Notes: a model not told the origin generated them from the letters alone. 64,000 nucleotides of DNA from Chitinophaga solisilvae (GCF_009928525.1 NZ_JAABOK010000007.1:248001-312000); one strand, 5' to 3'; numbered from the stretch's first letter, positions 34,919 through 44,638 are shown. Numbers and translations: made by a program.

Positions 34919-36286
34919 CTACAGTGATATTTTTTGATCCCTGTAGAATTCCAGCAATTTCATTTTAAAAATATAATCGTATTGTGCCGAGACTTTATCA
35001 ATCTGGGCTCTGAATAATTTACTTTGGGTTGTAATATAATCAATCGTATTCATCAGCCCCAGGTTAAAACGCTTGGTGGCGAAATCATACGCTTTCTGGG
35101 CAGCCATTACCCCGGTAGAAGAGGCTTTGAATTTTTGCAAAGCGGCTACAGCATTGGCATGTGCGGTATAAATATCCTGTTTTAATTTTTGGTTATCAAG
35201 ATCACGGGTTAACTCCAGGTTGTAGATATTTACTTTTGCTTTGGCAACATTGGTCCGGCGCTGCCAGCCGTTAAAGATAGGTACGCTCAGTCCCAGTCCT
35301 ACATATTTACTGAACTGATTACTGATCTGATCTCTGAAAGGAACCCTGTAGAGCTTATTGGTAACAGAGTCGAAGTCATACACTTTACTTCCGTAGTTGG
35401 ATCCTACGCTCGCGTTGAGGCTCAACCGGGGATACAGTTGTCCTTTGGCCGCCTGCCAGCTTTTTTCCGCGCTTTTGATTTTCAGCTGATCAGCCTTTAC
35501 CAGCGGATAGGTGGTAAGTGCAGCGCTGTACACCATTTCCGGCGCCATCTCAGATAAAGGTTCTACCGGCAGGGAAGTAATATTCTCCGGTATTTCCGGC
35601 AGGAAGGGCAATTCAAAACCAAGATTTAACAATGCCTTCATCTGCAGTTCTGCCAGGATCACATCATTCTTTGCAGTTACCAGGGAGGTGCTGTCTGTTG
35701 CCAGCTGGGCTTCCAGGTCGGCCTGGTTGCTTTCCGGAACGGATCCGGCTACCACCAGCTTTTTGGTATTCTCCAGGTTGGAAAGTGTTTGCTGTACCTG
35801 TACTTCTGTTACTTTTACCTGTTCATTTTTCAGCAGGATCTGTAAAAAAGCAGTGGCAACATTAAAAGCGACATCATTACGTGCTTTCAGCAACAGGAAA
35901 CTGTTTGCCTGCATATCATATTTATTCGCCTTAATGGTATTCTGCTTGGAAAACCAACCGAACAGATCTCCGCCCAGGTTCACGTCGCCGTTTGCAATGA
36001 AGGCGGATGCGGTAACGTTCTGGTTCGTGTTCGGATCGGGAAACCTACCATCTCTGAAACCGCCGTTTGCACTGGCGTCCACATTAGGGAAAAGGCCGAA
36101 GCGGCTCTGCTGCAGGGTCAGCTCGGAAAGGCGTTTCTGCACTTCCTGCTGCTTGATGGTTATATTATTTTTCATGGCATAGTCAACACAACGCTGCAAA
36201 CTCCACGAATCCTGCGCTACAGTAGGTGTTATGTTAGCAAACATGAATAAAAACAGGAACATGCCTGTGATTTGGGATAGTCTCAT
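34919..36286 (-). CDS. TolC-family outer membrane efflux protein
   Basis: A 455-residue outer membrane channel. Signal peptide MRLSQITGMFLFLFMFANITPTVAQ, then WSLQRCVDYAMKNNITIKQQEVQKRLSEL, the standard opening of the family. Two internal repeats of the OEP helical region are visible, each with long Ala/Gln/Leu-rich helices (ALLNLGFELPFLPE, YVGLGLSVPIFNGWQRRTNVAKAKVNIYNLELTR). The frame is open to 36394, but only ATG 36286 gives the signal peptide. TATTTTTG on the minus strand (36294-36301) could be a -7 box. Placed between the ABC ATPase and the adaptor gene in the export locus. Confidence 0.92.
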   Translation of the reverse strand: MRLSQITGMFLFLFMFANITPTVAQDSWSLQRCVDYAMKNNITIKQQEVQKRLSELTLQQSRFGLFPNVDASANGGFRDGRFPDPNTNQNVTASAFIANGDVNLGGDLFGWFSKQNTIKANKYDMQANSFLLLKARNDVAFNVATAFLQILLKNEQVKVTEVQVQQTLSNLENTKKLVVAGSVPESNQADLEAQLATDSTSLVTAKNDVILAELQMKALLNLGFELPFLPEIPENITSLPVEPLSEMAPEMVYSAALTTYPLVKADQLKIKSAEKSWQAAKGQLYPRLSLNASVGSNYGSKVYDFDSVTNKLYRVPFRDQISNQFSKYVGLGLSVPIFNGWQRRTNVAKAKVNIYNLELTRDLDNQKLKQDIYTAHANAVAALQKFKASSTGVMAAQKAYDFATKRFNLGLMNTIDYITTQSKLFRAQIDKVSAQYDYIFKMKLLEFYRDQKISL

Positions 36287-36435
36287 AACATGCCAAAAAT
36301 ATAGTAATTGTGATGATACTTTTTCACCCTTAATGATAGAAGGCAAAATTTTAGTAGGTATGGCACCATACCCTACTAATTGAGTGTACAACATAATGCT
36401 TTTTTTACAGATTTAAATAAAGAACCCGCTGAAAA

Positions 36436-37101
36436 TTATCCTTGTATATGACCATCGCGGATCTGGATAATCCTGTTGCCGTAAGTGGCGTTCAGATCAG
36501 AGTGGGTTACCTGTACAATAGTTATTTTGTCTTGCTCATTTAAGGTCCGGAACAGCTCCATGATCACTTTGGCCTGATCAGAGTGCAGGTTTCCGGTCGG
36601 TTCGTCCGCAAGTATAACACGGGGCTCTGCAACAATAGCGCGGGCAATTCCTACCAGCTGTTGCTGCCCTCCGGAAAGCTGACTGGGAAACAGGTCCTTT
36701 TTAGCCACCATATTGAAACGATCCAGTACATCTGCTACCCGGCTTTTTCTTTCTGAGGAAGAAACATTTTTATATAATAACGGAGTTTCAATATTTTCAT
36801 AGACTGTCAGCTCATCTATCAGGTGATATGCCTGAAATACAAATCCGATAGCTCCCCGGTGCAGCTGTGTGCGTTTTTTTTCATTCATTCTGTCCACACG
36901 CTCGCCCTGGAAAAGATACTCTCCGCCGGAAGGCTCTTCCAGCAACCCCATTATATGCAGCAAAGTAGATTTTCCGGAACCTGAAGGACCCATGATGGAA
37001 ACAAATTCGCCTTCCTGTATTGTCAGATCCACATCTTTCAGAATTTCATTCCTGCCAAATCCTACCGGGTAGTGCTTCGAAATTTTCCGCAGTTCTATCA
37101 T
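36436..37101 (-). CDS. ABC transporter ATP-binding protein (MacB/LolD type)
   Basis: A 221-residue ATPase. Walker [11 protein letters not shown]-loop [24 protein letters not shown], Walker [16 protein letters not shown] and switch His in VTHSD. The signature motif is altered: [15 protein letters not shown] where most relatives have LSGGQQQRVAIARA. The D-loop also differs (NLHSD for NLDS). It probably powers one or both neighbouring FtsX-type permeases. The gap of 105 nt to the upstream permease gene and 149 nt to the TolC start are small, so one transcript is likely. Confidence 0.93.
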   Translation of the reverse strand: MIELRKISKHYPVGFGRNEILKDVDLTIQEGEFVSIMGPSGSGKSTLLHIMGLLEEPSGGEYLFQGERVDRMNEKKRTQLHRGAIGFVFQAYHLIDELTVYENIETPLLYKNVSSSERKSRVADVLDRFNMVAKKDLFPSQLSGGQQQLVGIARAIVAEPRVILADEPTGNLHSDQAKVIMELFRTLNEQDKITIVQVTHSDLNATYGNRIIQIRDGHIQG

Positions 37102-37206
37102 GATTACATTATTTAATTAAAATGATCGGTTTAAAACCGGCGTACCAATATAAGCGCATTTCGCCGGATCTTTTTATTCAATTTCAGCCATTTTATCTCC
37201 TGATGG

Positions 37207-39594
37207 CTATTCTGATTTCAGGCTGATAACCGGATTGGTTAACGCTGCCTTCACCGTTTGCAGGCTGACCGTAACTAAAGCCACTGAAACGGCCAGTACA
37301 GCAGCACCTAAAAACACCCCGGCATTCAGGGTAGTATGATAGGCAAAGCCTTCCAACCAGTGACTGATAATATACCAGGACAGCGGTGCTGCCAGTATTA
37401 ACGCGATAACTACCAGCTTAATAAAATCACGCGATAACAGCATCACCACACTGGCAACCGATGCTCCCATCACTTTGCGGATACCTATTTCCTTGGTACG
37501 CTGCTGTGTAGTCAACGCCGCCAGCCCCAGCAATCCCAGACAGGATACCAGCATTACCACAATGGAAAAAGTATTGAGGATGGCTGCCACCCGGTATTCT
37601 GTTTTGTACAGGCGGTTAAAATCCTGGTCCATGAAACGGAAAGAGAACGGCGTTTGCGGCAGATATTCATTCCATACCTTTTCAATACCGGCAATCATCT
37701 CCCGGTCATTATTTCCGCTGGTTTTAACAATCACCTGATTAAACCAGTCATACTCCGGGAAAATCACCAGCGGCTTGATTTTACTTTTCATGGAAGCAAA
37801 ATGGAAGTCCTTCATCACCCCTTTTACGGATCCGACGCGGCCATTCATCTGAAGGCGCTTACCTGTAGCTGTTTCGGGCGTCCATCCCAGCAGACGCACG
37901 GCTGTTTCATTCAGGAAGAAATGATACACCTTTAACGAATCCGCTTTCAGTACATCCTGTATATCGGCATCTGTAAGATCCTCCCCGCTCATCAGGTTGA
38001 TACCCATTGTTTTGATATAATCCTTTTCCACAGGCAATGCTGTCACACTCATTTCATATGTCGGCTGCTTACCTTCTATGTTTCCCAGGGTATATCCGCC
38101 TTCGATAGACATTGGTGAATTCGGGGAAGCTGTTACATTCACAATCCCTGCCTGCTGCATTAATTTATTCTTAAATGCCTGCAGTTTATTCACGTCTTCT
38201 TTCCATCCTTCCAGTACCAGCAGGTGATCCCGCTCCTGCCCCAGCTTTTTGTGTTGTATATAATGCAGCTGCCGGCCTACTGCCAGGGTGCAGATAATGA
38301 AAAAAGCAGAAGCTGCAAACTGGAATACTACCAGCGACCTGCGGAGGTTATCGCCTTTAGGCCCGTTCACCTTACCTTTCAGCACCTGCACCGGACGGAA
38401 TCCGGATAAAAACAGCGCCGGATAAGTACCCGTCAGGAAGGAAGTGATAAAGAAGGCTGCCGCCAGCAGCAGGTAAATACGATACCCGGCGATACCGCCA
38501 AACTGCAGCTGCTTGTCTGCCAGGTTATTGAATGCAGGCAGTAGTAATGCCGCCAGTAACATACCCAGTACGACCGCTATAAATGTGATCAGCGCCGATT
38601 CAGCAATGAACTGCCAGAACAGCTGTCCGCGCTCCGCTCCCAGCGTTTTACGTACGCCTACTTCGCGGCCTCTCTCTGCAGCCCGTGCTGTGGCCAGGTT
38701 CATGAAGTTCACACAGGCAATAATCAGCAGCATCACGGCAACAAGACTGAAAATATAATTGTAGCGCTTATCACCACTCTCTTCCGGCTGGTCCTGCGCA
38801 ATGGAATCGAGATGCAGGCCGGATACCGGTTCCGGCGTAAAGTCATAGGTAAGCCCGCTGTTACGCGCCTCTTCCGGCAGCTGCGCCATGGCCATGCTGC
38901 TCAGCCGGGAATGCAGGCTGCCGGCCATATCTGCCTTATTCAGCCTCACATAGGTATAATAATTAGCAGAGCCCCAGCGGTCTTTATACTGCAGGGTACT
39001 ATAGCTGGCAATGAAATCAAATTTGAGATGTGTATTCGATGGCGGATTCTCTGCCACACCAGTAACCTGCAGGCTGGTCCTTCCATTAATGGTAATCGTT
39101 TTACCAACAGGATCTTCCTGACCGAAATATTTTTCAGCAGTACGGCGCGAAAGCACCACCATACCCGGACCATTTAAAACAGCGGCGGCATTCCCCGACA
39201 GCAGCGGGAAAGAGAACATCTGAAAGAAGGGAGCATCTGCATAAACAAACTTGTCTTCATTCATTACCTTTTCCCCGTATTTTACCGTGGCATTGACGCC
39301 ATACACCCTCACTACCTGTTTTACCTCCGGAAAATCCTTGATGGCAGCAGACAGCGCACTGGGCGTCAGCGCGGTATGGGTAACCGGCTCTCCTTTCTCT
39401 CCGTAATCCATACGCAGCCGGTACAGTTCAGATATATTGGTATGCCACTTATCATAGGTCCATTCATTCTCCAGGTACAGCGCCAGCAGTATAAAGCAGG
39501 CTATACCTGCTGCCAGCCCGGTTATGTTAATGGTGGTATAGAGCTTTCGTTTAAGCAGATTTCTTACAGCCATGAGCCAGTAATTCTTCCACAT
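37207..39594 (-). CDS. MacB/FtsX-type ABC permease (paralogue 1)
   Basis: A 795-residue protein with the MacB layout: an N-terminal helix (LYTTINITGLAAGIACFILLALYLENEW), a periplasmic core, a three-helix FtsX block (YNYIFSLVAVMLLIIACVNFMNLATARAAERGREVGVRKTLGAERGQLFWQFIAESALITF), a second periplasmic core and a last FtsX block (QRTKEIGIRKVMGASVASVVMLLSRDFIKLVVIALILAAP). Such double-FtsX permeases of about 800 residues are typical of Bacteroidota. The start at 39594 faces the next permease gene 32 nt away. These pumps export peptides, lipids or antibiotics, or act mechanically on the envelope. Confidence 0.93.
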   Translation of the reverse strand: MWKNYWLMAVRNLLKRKLYTTINITGLAAGIACFILLALYLENEWTYDKWHTNISELYRLRMDYGEKGEPVTHTALTPSALSAAIKDFPEVKQVVRVYGVNATVKYGEKVMNEDKFVYADAPFFQMFSFPLLSGNAAAVLNGPGMVVLSRRTAEKYFGQEDPVGKTITINGRTSLQVTGVAENPPSNTHLKFDFIASYSTLQYKDRWGSANYYTYVRLNKADMAGSLHSRLSSMAMAQLPEEARNSGLTYDFTPEPVSGLHLDSIAQDQPEESGDKRYNYIFSLVAVMLLIIACVNFMNLATARAAERGREVGVRKTLGAERGQLFWQFIAESALITFIAVVLGMLLAALLLPAFNNLADKQLQFGGIAGYRIYLLLAAAFFITSFLTGTYPALFLSGFRPVQVLKGKVNGPKGDNLRRSLVVFQFAASAFFIICTLAVGRQLHYIQHKKLGQERDHLLVLEGWKEDVNKLQAFKNKLMQQAGIVNVTASPNSPMSIEGGYTLGNIEGKQPTYEMSVTALPVEKDYIKTMGINLMSGEDLTDADIQDVLKADSLKVYHFFLNETAVRLLGWTPETATGKRLQMNGRVGSVKGVMKDFHFASMKSKIKPLVIFPEYDWFNQVIVKTSGNNDREMIAGIEKVWNEYLPQTPFSFRFMDQDFNRLYKTEYRVAAILNTFSIVVMLVSCLGLLGLAALTTQQRTKEIGIRKVMGASVASVVMLLSRDFIKLVVIALILAAPLSWYIISHWLEGFAYHTTLNAGVFLGAAVLAVSVALVTVSLQTVKAALTNPVISLKSE

Positions 39595-39626
39595 AGGTCG
39601 GCGTATTTTTTTTATGAATAACTTAA

Positions 39627-42035
39627 TTAATCTCTTTTAAGACTGTCTACCGGATTAGCCAGCGCCGCCCTGATGGACTGCAGGCTGGTGGTAATAAACG
39701 CAATGGTTATTGCCAGCAGCCCGACGGCCACAAACATCCACCAATGAATGCTTACATGAAATTCAAATCCGTTCAGCCACTGCTGCATCAGATACCAGGA
39801 TAATGGCGTTGCCAGCAGTACCGCTACCACCACCAGTTTCATGAAATCCTTGGATAACAGCACAACGATGTTGCTTACAGATGCTCCCAATACTTTACGC
39901 ACACCAATCTCTTTCTGGCGTTGCGTCATCACCAATACGGCAATCGCAAACAATCCCATGCAGGAAATCAGTATCGCCAGCAGGGCGCCACTCAGGAATA
40001 TTTTAGAGAAGCGCTGCTCCTGCTTGTACATCCGGTTGGCATTTTCATCCAGGAAGCTGGCATTGTTGCGAGCCAGCGGATTCAGCCCCTGCCAGATGCC
40101 TTCAATCTTTTTCAGGGATGCAGTGGCATTGGGTGTGTTGACCTTAACAAAAATATAGCTCAGGTTCTCCGGACTCTTGATCATCATCATCAGCGCATCT
40201 ACTTTTTTGCGGAGAGATTCAAAATGATAGTCCTTTACCACGCCGATCACATGAAACCTATTGTGTTCGTCCAGGTTCAGCTGTGCGCCTACCGGATCTT
40301 TTTCTCCCAGTTGCCTTGCCATCTGTTCATTGATAACCACACCGGTGGAATCTGTCCCGAATTCCCGCGAAAAGTCGCGCCCCTCCAGCACTTTCAGATC
40401 CAGGGTTTTAACGTAGTCGTAGTCTACTATCAGGCATTGTGTTTTGACATTACGGTCCTTATAGGTAAACCCGCGTTTCCAGCGGCCCATGTTACCATCC
40501 TTTCCCATTCCCAGATTCAGCATACCTGCTGTCATGCTTTCCACTTCCGGGAGTTCCTTCATTTTGTTACGCATAGCTGTTAATGCTTGCTGAGGTGCAT
40601 TCTCAACAGGGATACTGATGACCTGCGTAACATTATACCCTAACGGGGCTGCCTGCACGAATTTTAACTGTTGCCAGGTAATAGCCGTACAACTGATTAA
40701 TACTGCCGCCACAATGAACTGCACAATGATAAGACCGTTCCGTACATTATTGCCTTTCGATAATTTCAGTTTTCCTTTCAGTACTTCCACTATATTGGAA
40801 CGGGCTACTCTCCAGGCCGGATAACCGCCTGCCATCAGTGTTACCAGGAAGAAACCCGCTGTAAGCGATGCAAGCAGACGGATATTGGAGAATAATCCCA
40901 GGCTGAGCTGGTGATTGAAACTGGCATTATATACCGGCAGTAAGCAGACAGTAAGAATAACTCCGAGCATCAGAGACACCAGGCAGAGCAGGAAAGCCTC
41001 GCTCCAGAATTGTATCATCAACTGCCTGTCCATAGCGCCGAGCGCTTTCCGCAAGCCTATTTCACTGCCCCGGGTAAGGGACCGGGCAATGGATAAATTG
41101 ATAAAATTAATGCAGGCAATGGCGATAATCATAATCGCCAGAATGAGCATAAGCCAGGGATAAAAAGGATTCAGACCATTATTAAAGTTACTGAACGGGT
41201 TAAGATGGAAATCTTTCAATGGTATGGTTTTCAGACGGAGCATCTGCCCGTCCTTATCTTTCACAGCTCCTTCCTTTTTTAAATCTTCCAGTACCTCCGC
41301 ATAGTATTTACGTGAAACAGGTATCATGCTTTTCTCCAGCGCTGTTTGACTGACAGCAGGATCTACCTGCGCCAGCAGCGGATAATTCCCCATGTCCCAG
41401 CGGTTACGGATATCCTGGTAGTCGTCTGTATTCTCAAAACGGGTGAGTACATCAAAAAATACGCTCGAATTGTCCGGCGCATCCTTCACTACAGCAGACA
41501 CCATAAAAGGATGCCATTTATTCGCGATATTTACTTCTATCGTTTTACCGATAGGCTCTTCCTCTTTAAACAGTTTCTTTGCGGCGTTTTCTGAAACCAC
41601 AATATTGTTCAACTGCTTCAGCGCCTCTGCAGCGTTACCTTTCAGCACGGGGAAAGAAAACATCTTCAGATAGTCGGCATCAACCATTTCCACATCGAAG
41701 TATATATTTTTACCGCCGTAACGCACCGGCATTTCCATGCCCGCAATACGGGTGGCATATTTTACACCCGGCACTTCCTTCCGGATAACATCTGCCAGCG
41801 GTTCAGCCATACTGCCGCCAATGGCTGTACCTTTGGCCAGGTAGTCTTCCCGGTATATCTGGTATACATGCTCTTTATTTTCCTGGAAGCTGTCAAATGT
41901 CCACTCCCGGTATGCCGTCATCGTCAGCAATAAAGCTGCGGTGATAGCTACGCTCATGCCGATAACGTTCACAAAGGCGAACACTTTCTGCTTCAGCAGA
42001 TTTCTCCAGGCTATTTTCAGATAACTTTTCAGCAT
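39627..42035 (-). CDS. MacB/FtsX-type ABC permease (paralogue 2)
   Basis: An 802-residue permease with the same architecture as its neighbour: MLKSYLKIAWRNLLKQKVFAFVNVIGMSVAITAALLLTM at the start, IAIACINFINLSIARSLTRGSEIGLRKALGAMDRQLMIQFWSEAF in the middle and TQRQKEIGVRKVLGASVSNIVVLLSKDFMKLVVVAVLLATPL at the end. Clear tandem paralogue of the 37207 gene, yet not close enough in sequence to suggest a recent duplication. A 467-nt gap upstream separates it from the first ATPase gene. Confidence 0.93.
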   Translation of the reverse strand: MLKSYLKIAWRNLLKQKVFAFVNVIGMSVAITAALLLTMTAYREWTFDSFQENKEHVYQIYREDYLAKGTAIGGSMAEPLADVIRKEVPGVKYATRIAGMEMPVRYGGKNIYFDVEMVDADYLKMFSFPVLKGNAAEALKQLNNIVVSENAAKKLFKEEEPIGKTIEVNIANKWHPFMVSAVVKDAPDNSSVFFDVLTRFENTDDYQDIRNRWDMGNYPLLAQVDPAVSQTALEKSMIPVSRKYYAEVLEDLKKEGAVKDKDGQMLRLKTIPLKDFHLNPFSNFNNGLNPFYPWLMLILAIMIIAIACINFINLSIARSLTRGSEIGLRKALGAMDRQLMIQFWSEAFLLCLVSLMLGVILTVCLLPVYNASFNHQLSLGLFSNIRLLASLTAGFFLVTLMAGGYPAWRVARSNIVEVLKGKLKLSKGNNVRNGLIIVQFIVAAVLISCTAITWQQLKFVQAAPLGYNVTQVISIPVENAPQQALTAMRNKMKELPEVESMTAGMLNLGMGKDGNMGRWKRGFTYKDRNVKTQCLIVDYDYVKTLDLKVLEGRDFSREFGTDSTGVVINEQMARQLGEKDPVGAQLNLDEHNRFHVIGVVKDYHFESLRKKVDALMMMIKSPENLSYIFVKVNTPNATASLKKIEGIWQGLNPLARNNASFLDENANRMYKQEQRFSKIFLSGALLAILISCMGLFAIAVLVMTQRQKEIGVRKVLGASVSNIVVLLSKDFMKLVVVAVLLATPLSWYLMQQWLNGFEFHVSIHWWMFVAVGLLAITIAFITTSLQSIRAALANPVDSLKRD

Positions 42036-42502
42036 ATGTACACGTTTTTATAAAGTAATTTATTCCGGGTCAACCCAATGCAGTGGATAATCCCGGCAGA
42101 TTCACCACGGTAAACGGCTTTCGTTTATGTAAATTTCCGGATACGGTCTGCAAATAATTTCTGATCATAGTTTATATTTAAATTTAAAAGAAGCAGGGCG
42201 TGTAGATACACACTCCGATTTGCTGTTCACTTGTTATTCTACTCTTGTTTTAACGCGGATCTTCCGACAGATCCGGCGTATAATATTTTTATGTTGCCTT
42301 CACCTGTTCGCATACGGAACCACTGCCGGCAAAGTGGCAACATACATTATCAATTTGCCGGCGGCTTATCAGTGTTTATTGACAGCTATAACGGGATAGA
42401 CTATACGATATTGAAATTCCGGGTATCAGTCAGCAATAACAGGAGATAATTTCCGTAGAATCAGTGAACATCATGACACGGTTTTAGAATGGCGGTAATA
42501 AA
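42036..42502. other. Gap inside the export locus with an inverted repeat
   Basis: A 467-nt stretch between the first ATPase gene and the permeases. GCCGGCAAA (42325-42333) and TTTGCCGGC (42354-42362) are perfect 9-bp arms 20 nt apart; GGATC/GATCC near 42258 is a smaller pair. No convincing gene is present. The gap suggests a second transcription start for the permease-ATPase-TolC-adaptor part. Confidence 0.55.
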
Positions 42503-43192
42503 TTACACGTGAAACTGTTCCTTGATATTTTCGGTCACTACTCTTCCGTCAAACAGATTGATGATACGGTGCGCAAACCCGGCATCATACGGGGAGTGCG
42601 TTACCATGATGAGTGTGGTACCGGCATTATTCAGCTCTTGCAGGAGTTTCATTACTTCTTCCCCGTTGGTAGAGTCCAGGTTACCCGTAGGCTCATCCGC
42701 GAGTATCAGGTTGGGTTTTGCTACCACGGCGCGGGCAATGGCCACGCGTTGCTGCTGACCACCGGACAGCTGCTGCGGGAAGTGGTTACGGCGGTGCATG
42801 ATATTCATGCGTTCCAGCACATCTTCCACTTTCTGTTTACGTTCTGCAGCCGGTACTTTCAGATATAATAAAGGTAATTCTACGTTTTCAAAAACAGTCA
42901 GTTCATCGATGAGGTTGAAGCTCTGGAAAACGAATCCTATGGAGCCTTTACGGAGTTGCGCACGCTGACGTTCACTCATACCTGCCACTTCCTTGCCCCA
43001 GAAATGATACTCACCGTCGCTCGGATTATCCAGTAACCCGAGTATATTCAGCAAAGTAGATTTCCCGCACCCGGAAGGTCCCATAATGGCAACAAATTCT
43101 CCGTCCTGCACTTCCATATTGATGCCGTTGAGGGCGGTTGTTTCTACCTCTTCTGTGGTAAATAATTTCTGTAAGTTAACGGTGCGAATCAT
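42503..43192 (-). CDS. ABC transporter ATP-binding protein (MacB/LolD type)
   Basis: A 229-residue ATPase with canonical motifs: Walker A GPSGCGKST, Q-loop FVFQSFNLIDELTVFENVELPLLYL, signature LSGGQQQRVAIARAVV, Walker [14 protein letters not shown] and switch VTHSP. Unlike the second ATPase in the locus it has no motif changes. It follows the HlyD gene (43251-44498) by 58 nt and shares its sigma-54-type promoter (inference). It likely serves the permease encoded downstream. Confidence 0.94.
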   Translation of the reverse strand: MIRTVNLQKLFTTEEVETTALNGINMEVQDGEFVAIMGPSGCGKSTLLNILGLLDNPSDGEYHFWGKEVAGMSERQRAQLRKGSIGFVFQSFNLIDELTVFENVELPLLYLKVPAAERKQKVEDVLERMNIMHRRNHFPQQLSGGQQQRVAIARAVVAKPNLILADEPTGNLDSTNGEEVMKLLQELNNAGTTLIMVTHSPYDAGFAHRIINLFDGRVVTENIKEQFHV

Positions 43193-43250
43193 AGTTGTTG
43201 AGTTATCTGATGAAAGAAGTTTATGATGCTAGTTTAGTAAAAAATCCGGA

Positions 43251-44498
43251 TTAAAATGCCAGTACATCCTTGTTTCCAAAGTTTTCATAGGAAGAAGTGA
43301 TTACCTGGTCGCCCGGTTGTAATCCTTCCAGTACTTCGAAATATAACGGATTCTTACGGCCCAGCGAAATATTGCGTTTTACTGCGCGTTTTCCGCTTTT
43401 ATCGACTACGTATACCCAGTTACCACCGGTATCGGAGAAGAACCCGCCCAATGGCAGCAGGGTAGCTTCCGCAGACTTTCCTAATACGAGGCGTATAGGA
43501 GAGGATTGTCCGCGCCTGATTCCTTCAGGCGTTGTTTTTTCGAAATTCATATCGGCCTGAAAACGACCGGCTTTTACTTCGGGATATACTTTGGTAACCA
43601 CCATGTCGTAGGTTTTGCCATCGAACTCAAAGGTGGCTTTCAGCCCGGCAAATACCTGCGATACATAGTGTTCGTCGATATCTGCGCGCAGTTTAAATCC
43701 GTTCAGATCATCGATCTGGCCTATATTCTGGCCTGCGGTGATGCTGGAGCCCACTTCCACTTCAATGGAGGAAAGCTGGCCGGATACAGGGGCACGTACA
43801 ATCAGGCTGTTCAGGTTTTCGCGCATCAGCTCCAGGTTGCGCTGGGTACGGGCCAGCGTGCCTTCCAGCTGGGAAATCTGGGTTTTGGCGTTCTCCCGCT
43901 GGTAGGACTGCGATTGCGTCTGTATACCTTTTTGTCTTTTCAGCCCTTCCAGTTCAATCTTATTTTTATTGAATTCCTGGCGGGCAACAATTTTTTCATC
44001 TACCAGTTGCTTGTTGCGGTCGTACAGGTCCTGGGCTGCATCAATTTTAGCATCTATGTCAGAGATAGTCTGCTGCATCGTAAATTCCTGCTGGCGGATA
44101 TTCAGCCTGGTATTCTGCAATTCGTTCCGCAGGCGGTAGATCTCTGTTTCGTGGTTAACGAAATCCATCATCAGGCGCTGGTTATCCAGCCGCAGAATGG
44201 AGTCTCCGGCCTTTACCATGCTGCCGCCTTCCAGGTATTTGCGGCTTACGTAACCACCTTCAATGGCATCCAGGCGGATGGTCTTCAATGGCATGACTAC
44301 GGCTGTTACAGCGATATATACATCAAAGGTTCCTTTCTTGACTTCAGAAATGGTGATTTTATCCTTTTCTACGTTAAGGGTAGCCCGGTGATCAGCAAAG
44401 ATCAGCGTATACAACAGCAGCATAACAACCAGGGCGCCTCCGCCTGTCATCAGGATGCGTTTTTTATTCCAGAACTTCTTTTCTATTTTTCTGTCCAT
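43251..44498 (-). CDS. HlyD-family efflux adaptor, first gene of the export operon
   Basis: A 415-residue membrane fusion protein with an N-terminal helix (ILMTGGGALVVMLLLYTLIFA), a first lipoyl half (LKTIRLDAIEGGYVSRKYLEGGSMVKAGDSILRLDN), a coiled coil (NHETEIYRLRNELQNTRLNIRQQEFTMQQTISDIDAKIDAAQDLYDRNKQLVDEKIV), the second lipoyl half (LIVRAPVSGQLSSIEVEVGSSITAGQNIGQI) and C-terminal barrel domains. A near-consensus sigma-54 promoter lies 34-49 bp upstream, and two palindromes lie 104-138 bp upstream, next to the divergent sigma-54 activator gene. Confidence 0.93.
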   Translation of the reverse strand: MDRKIEKKFWNKKRILMTGGGALVVMLLLYTLIFADHRATLNVEKDKITISEVKKGTFDVYIAVTAVVMPLKTIRLDAIEGGYVSRKYLEGGSMVKAGDSILRLDNQRLMMDFVNHETEIYRLRNELQNTRLNIRQQEFTMQQTISDIDAKIDAAQDLYDRNKQLVDEKIVARQEFNKNKIELEGLKRQKGIQTQSQSYQRENAKTQISQLEGTLARTQRNLELMRENLNSLIVRAPVSGQLSSIEVEVGSSITAGQNIGQIDDLNGFKLRADIDEHYVSQVFAGLKATFEFDGKTYDMVVTKVYPEVKAGRFQADMNFEKTTPEGIRRGQSSPIRLVLGKSAEATLLPLGGFFSDTGGNWVYVVDKSGKRAVKRNISLGRKNPLYFEVLEGLQPGDQVITSSYENFGNKDVLAF

Positions 44499-44531
44499 GT
44501 TATTTGGGAAAAAGTTTTGCGATCAGGTAAA

Positions 44532-44547
44532 GCCAATTCATATGCCA
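44532..44547 (-). promoter_or_regulatory. Sigma-54 (-24/-12) promoter of the export operon
   Basis: On the minus strand TGGCATATGAATTGGC has TGGCA and TTG at the spacing of a -24/-12 promoter; only the final C of TTGC is G. The HlyD start codon lies about 34 bp downstream, which leaves a leader of about 20 nt. Confidence 0.55.
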
Positions 44548-44601
44548 AAGCTGAAAATCGCCTGCCATCAAGCATTTTCAGCCACAACACCACAAAAAAA
44601 C

Positions 44602-44615
44602 GTCCTTTGGCGGAC
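44602..44615. promoter_or_regulatory. Upstream activator site 1: GTCC-N6-GGAC
   Basis: GTCCTTTGGCGGAC has the same GTCC-N6-GGAC frame as the palindrome 21 bp further on. It stands about 60 bp upstream of the -24 element of the export promoter. Confidence 0.5.
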
Positions 44616-44620
44616 AACCG

Positions 44621-44638
44621 GTGTCCGTTAACGGACAC
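44621..44638. promoter_or_regulatory. Upstream activator site 2: 18-bp perfect palindrome
   Basis: GTGTCCGTTAACGGACAC is a perfect 18-bp palindrome. Its centre is exactly 21 bp (two helical turns) from that of site 1, as expected for two dimers bound on the same DNA face. Likely bound by the activator encoded at 44713 (inference). Confidence 0.6.

Noticed and set aside
42231-42449. Open frame of 72 codons in the gap of the export locus
   Set aside because: Lies across the inverted repeat, opposite to the neighbours, with no family resemblance.
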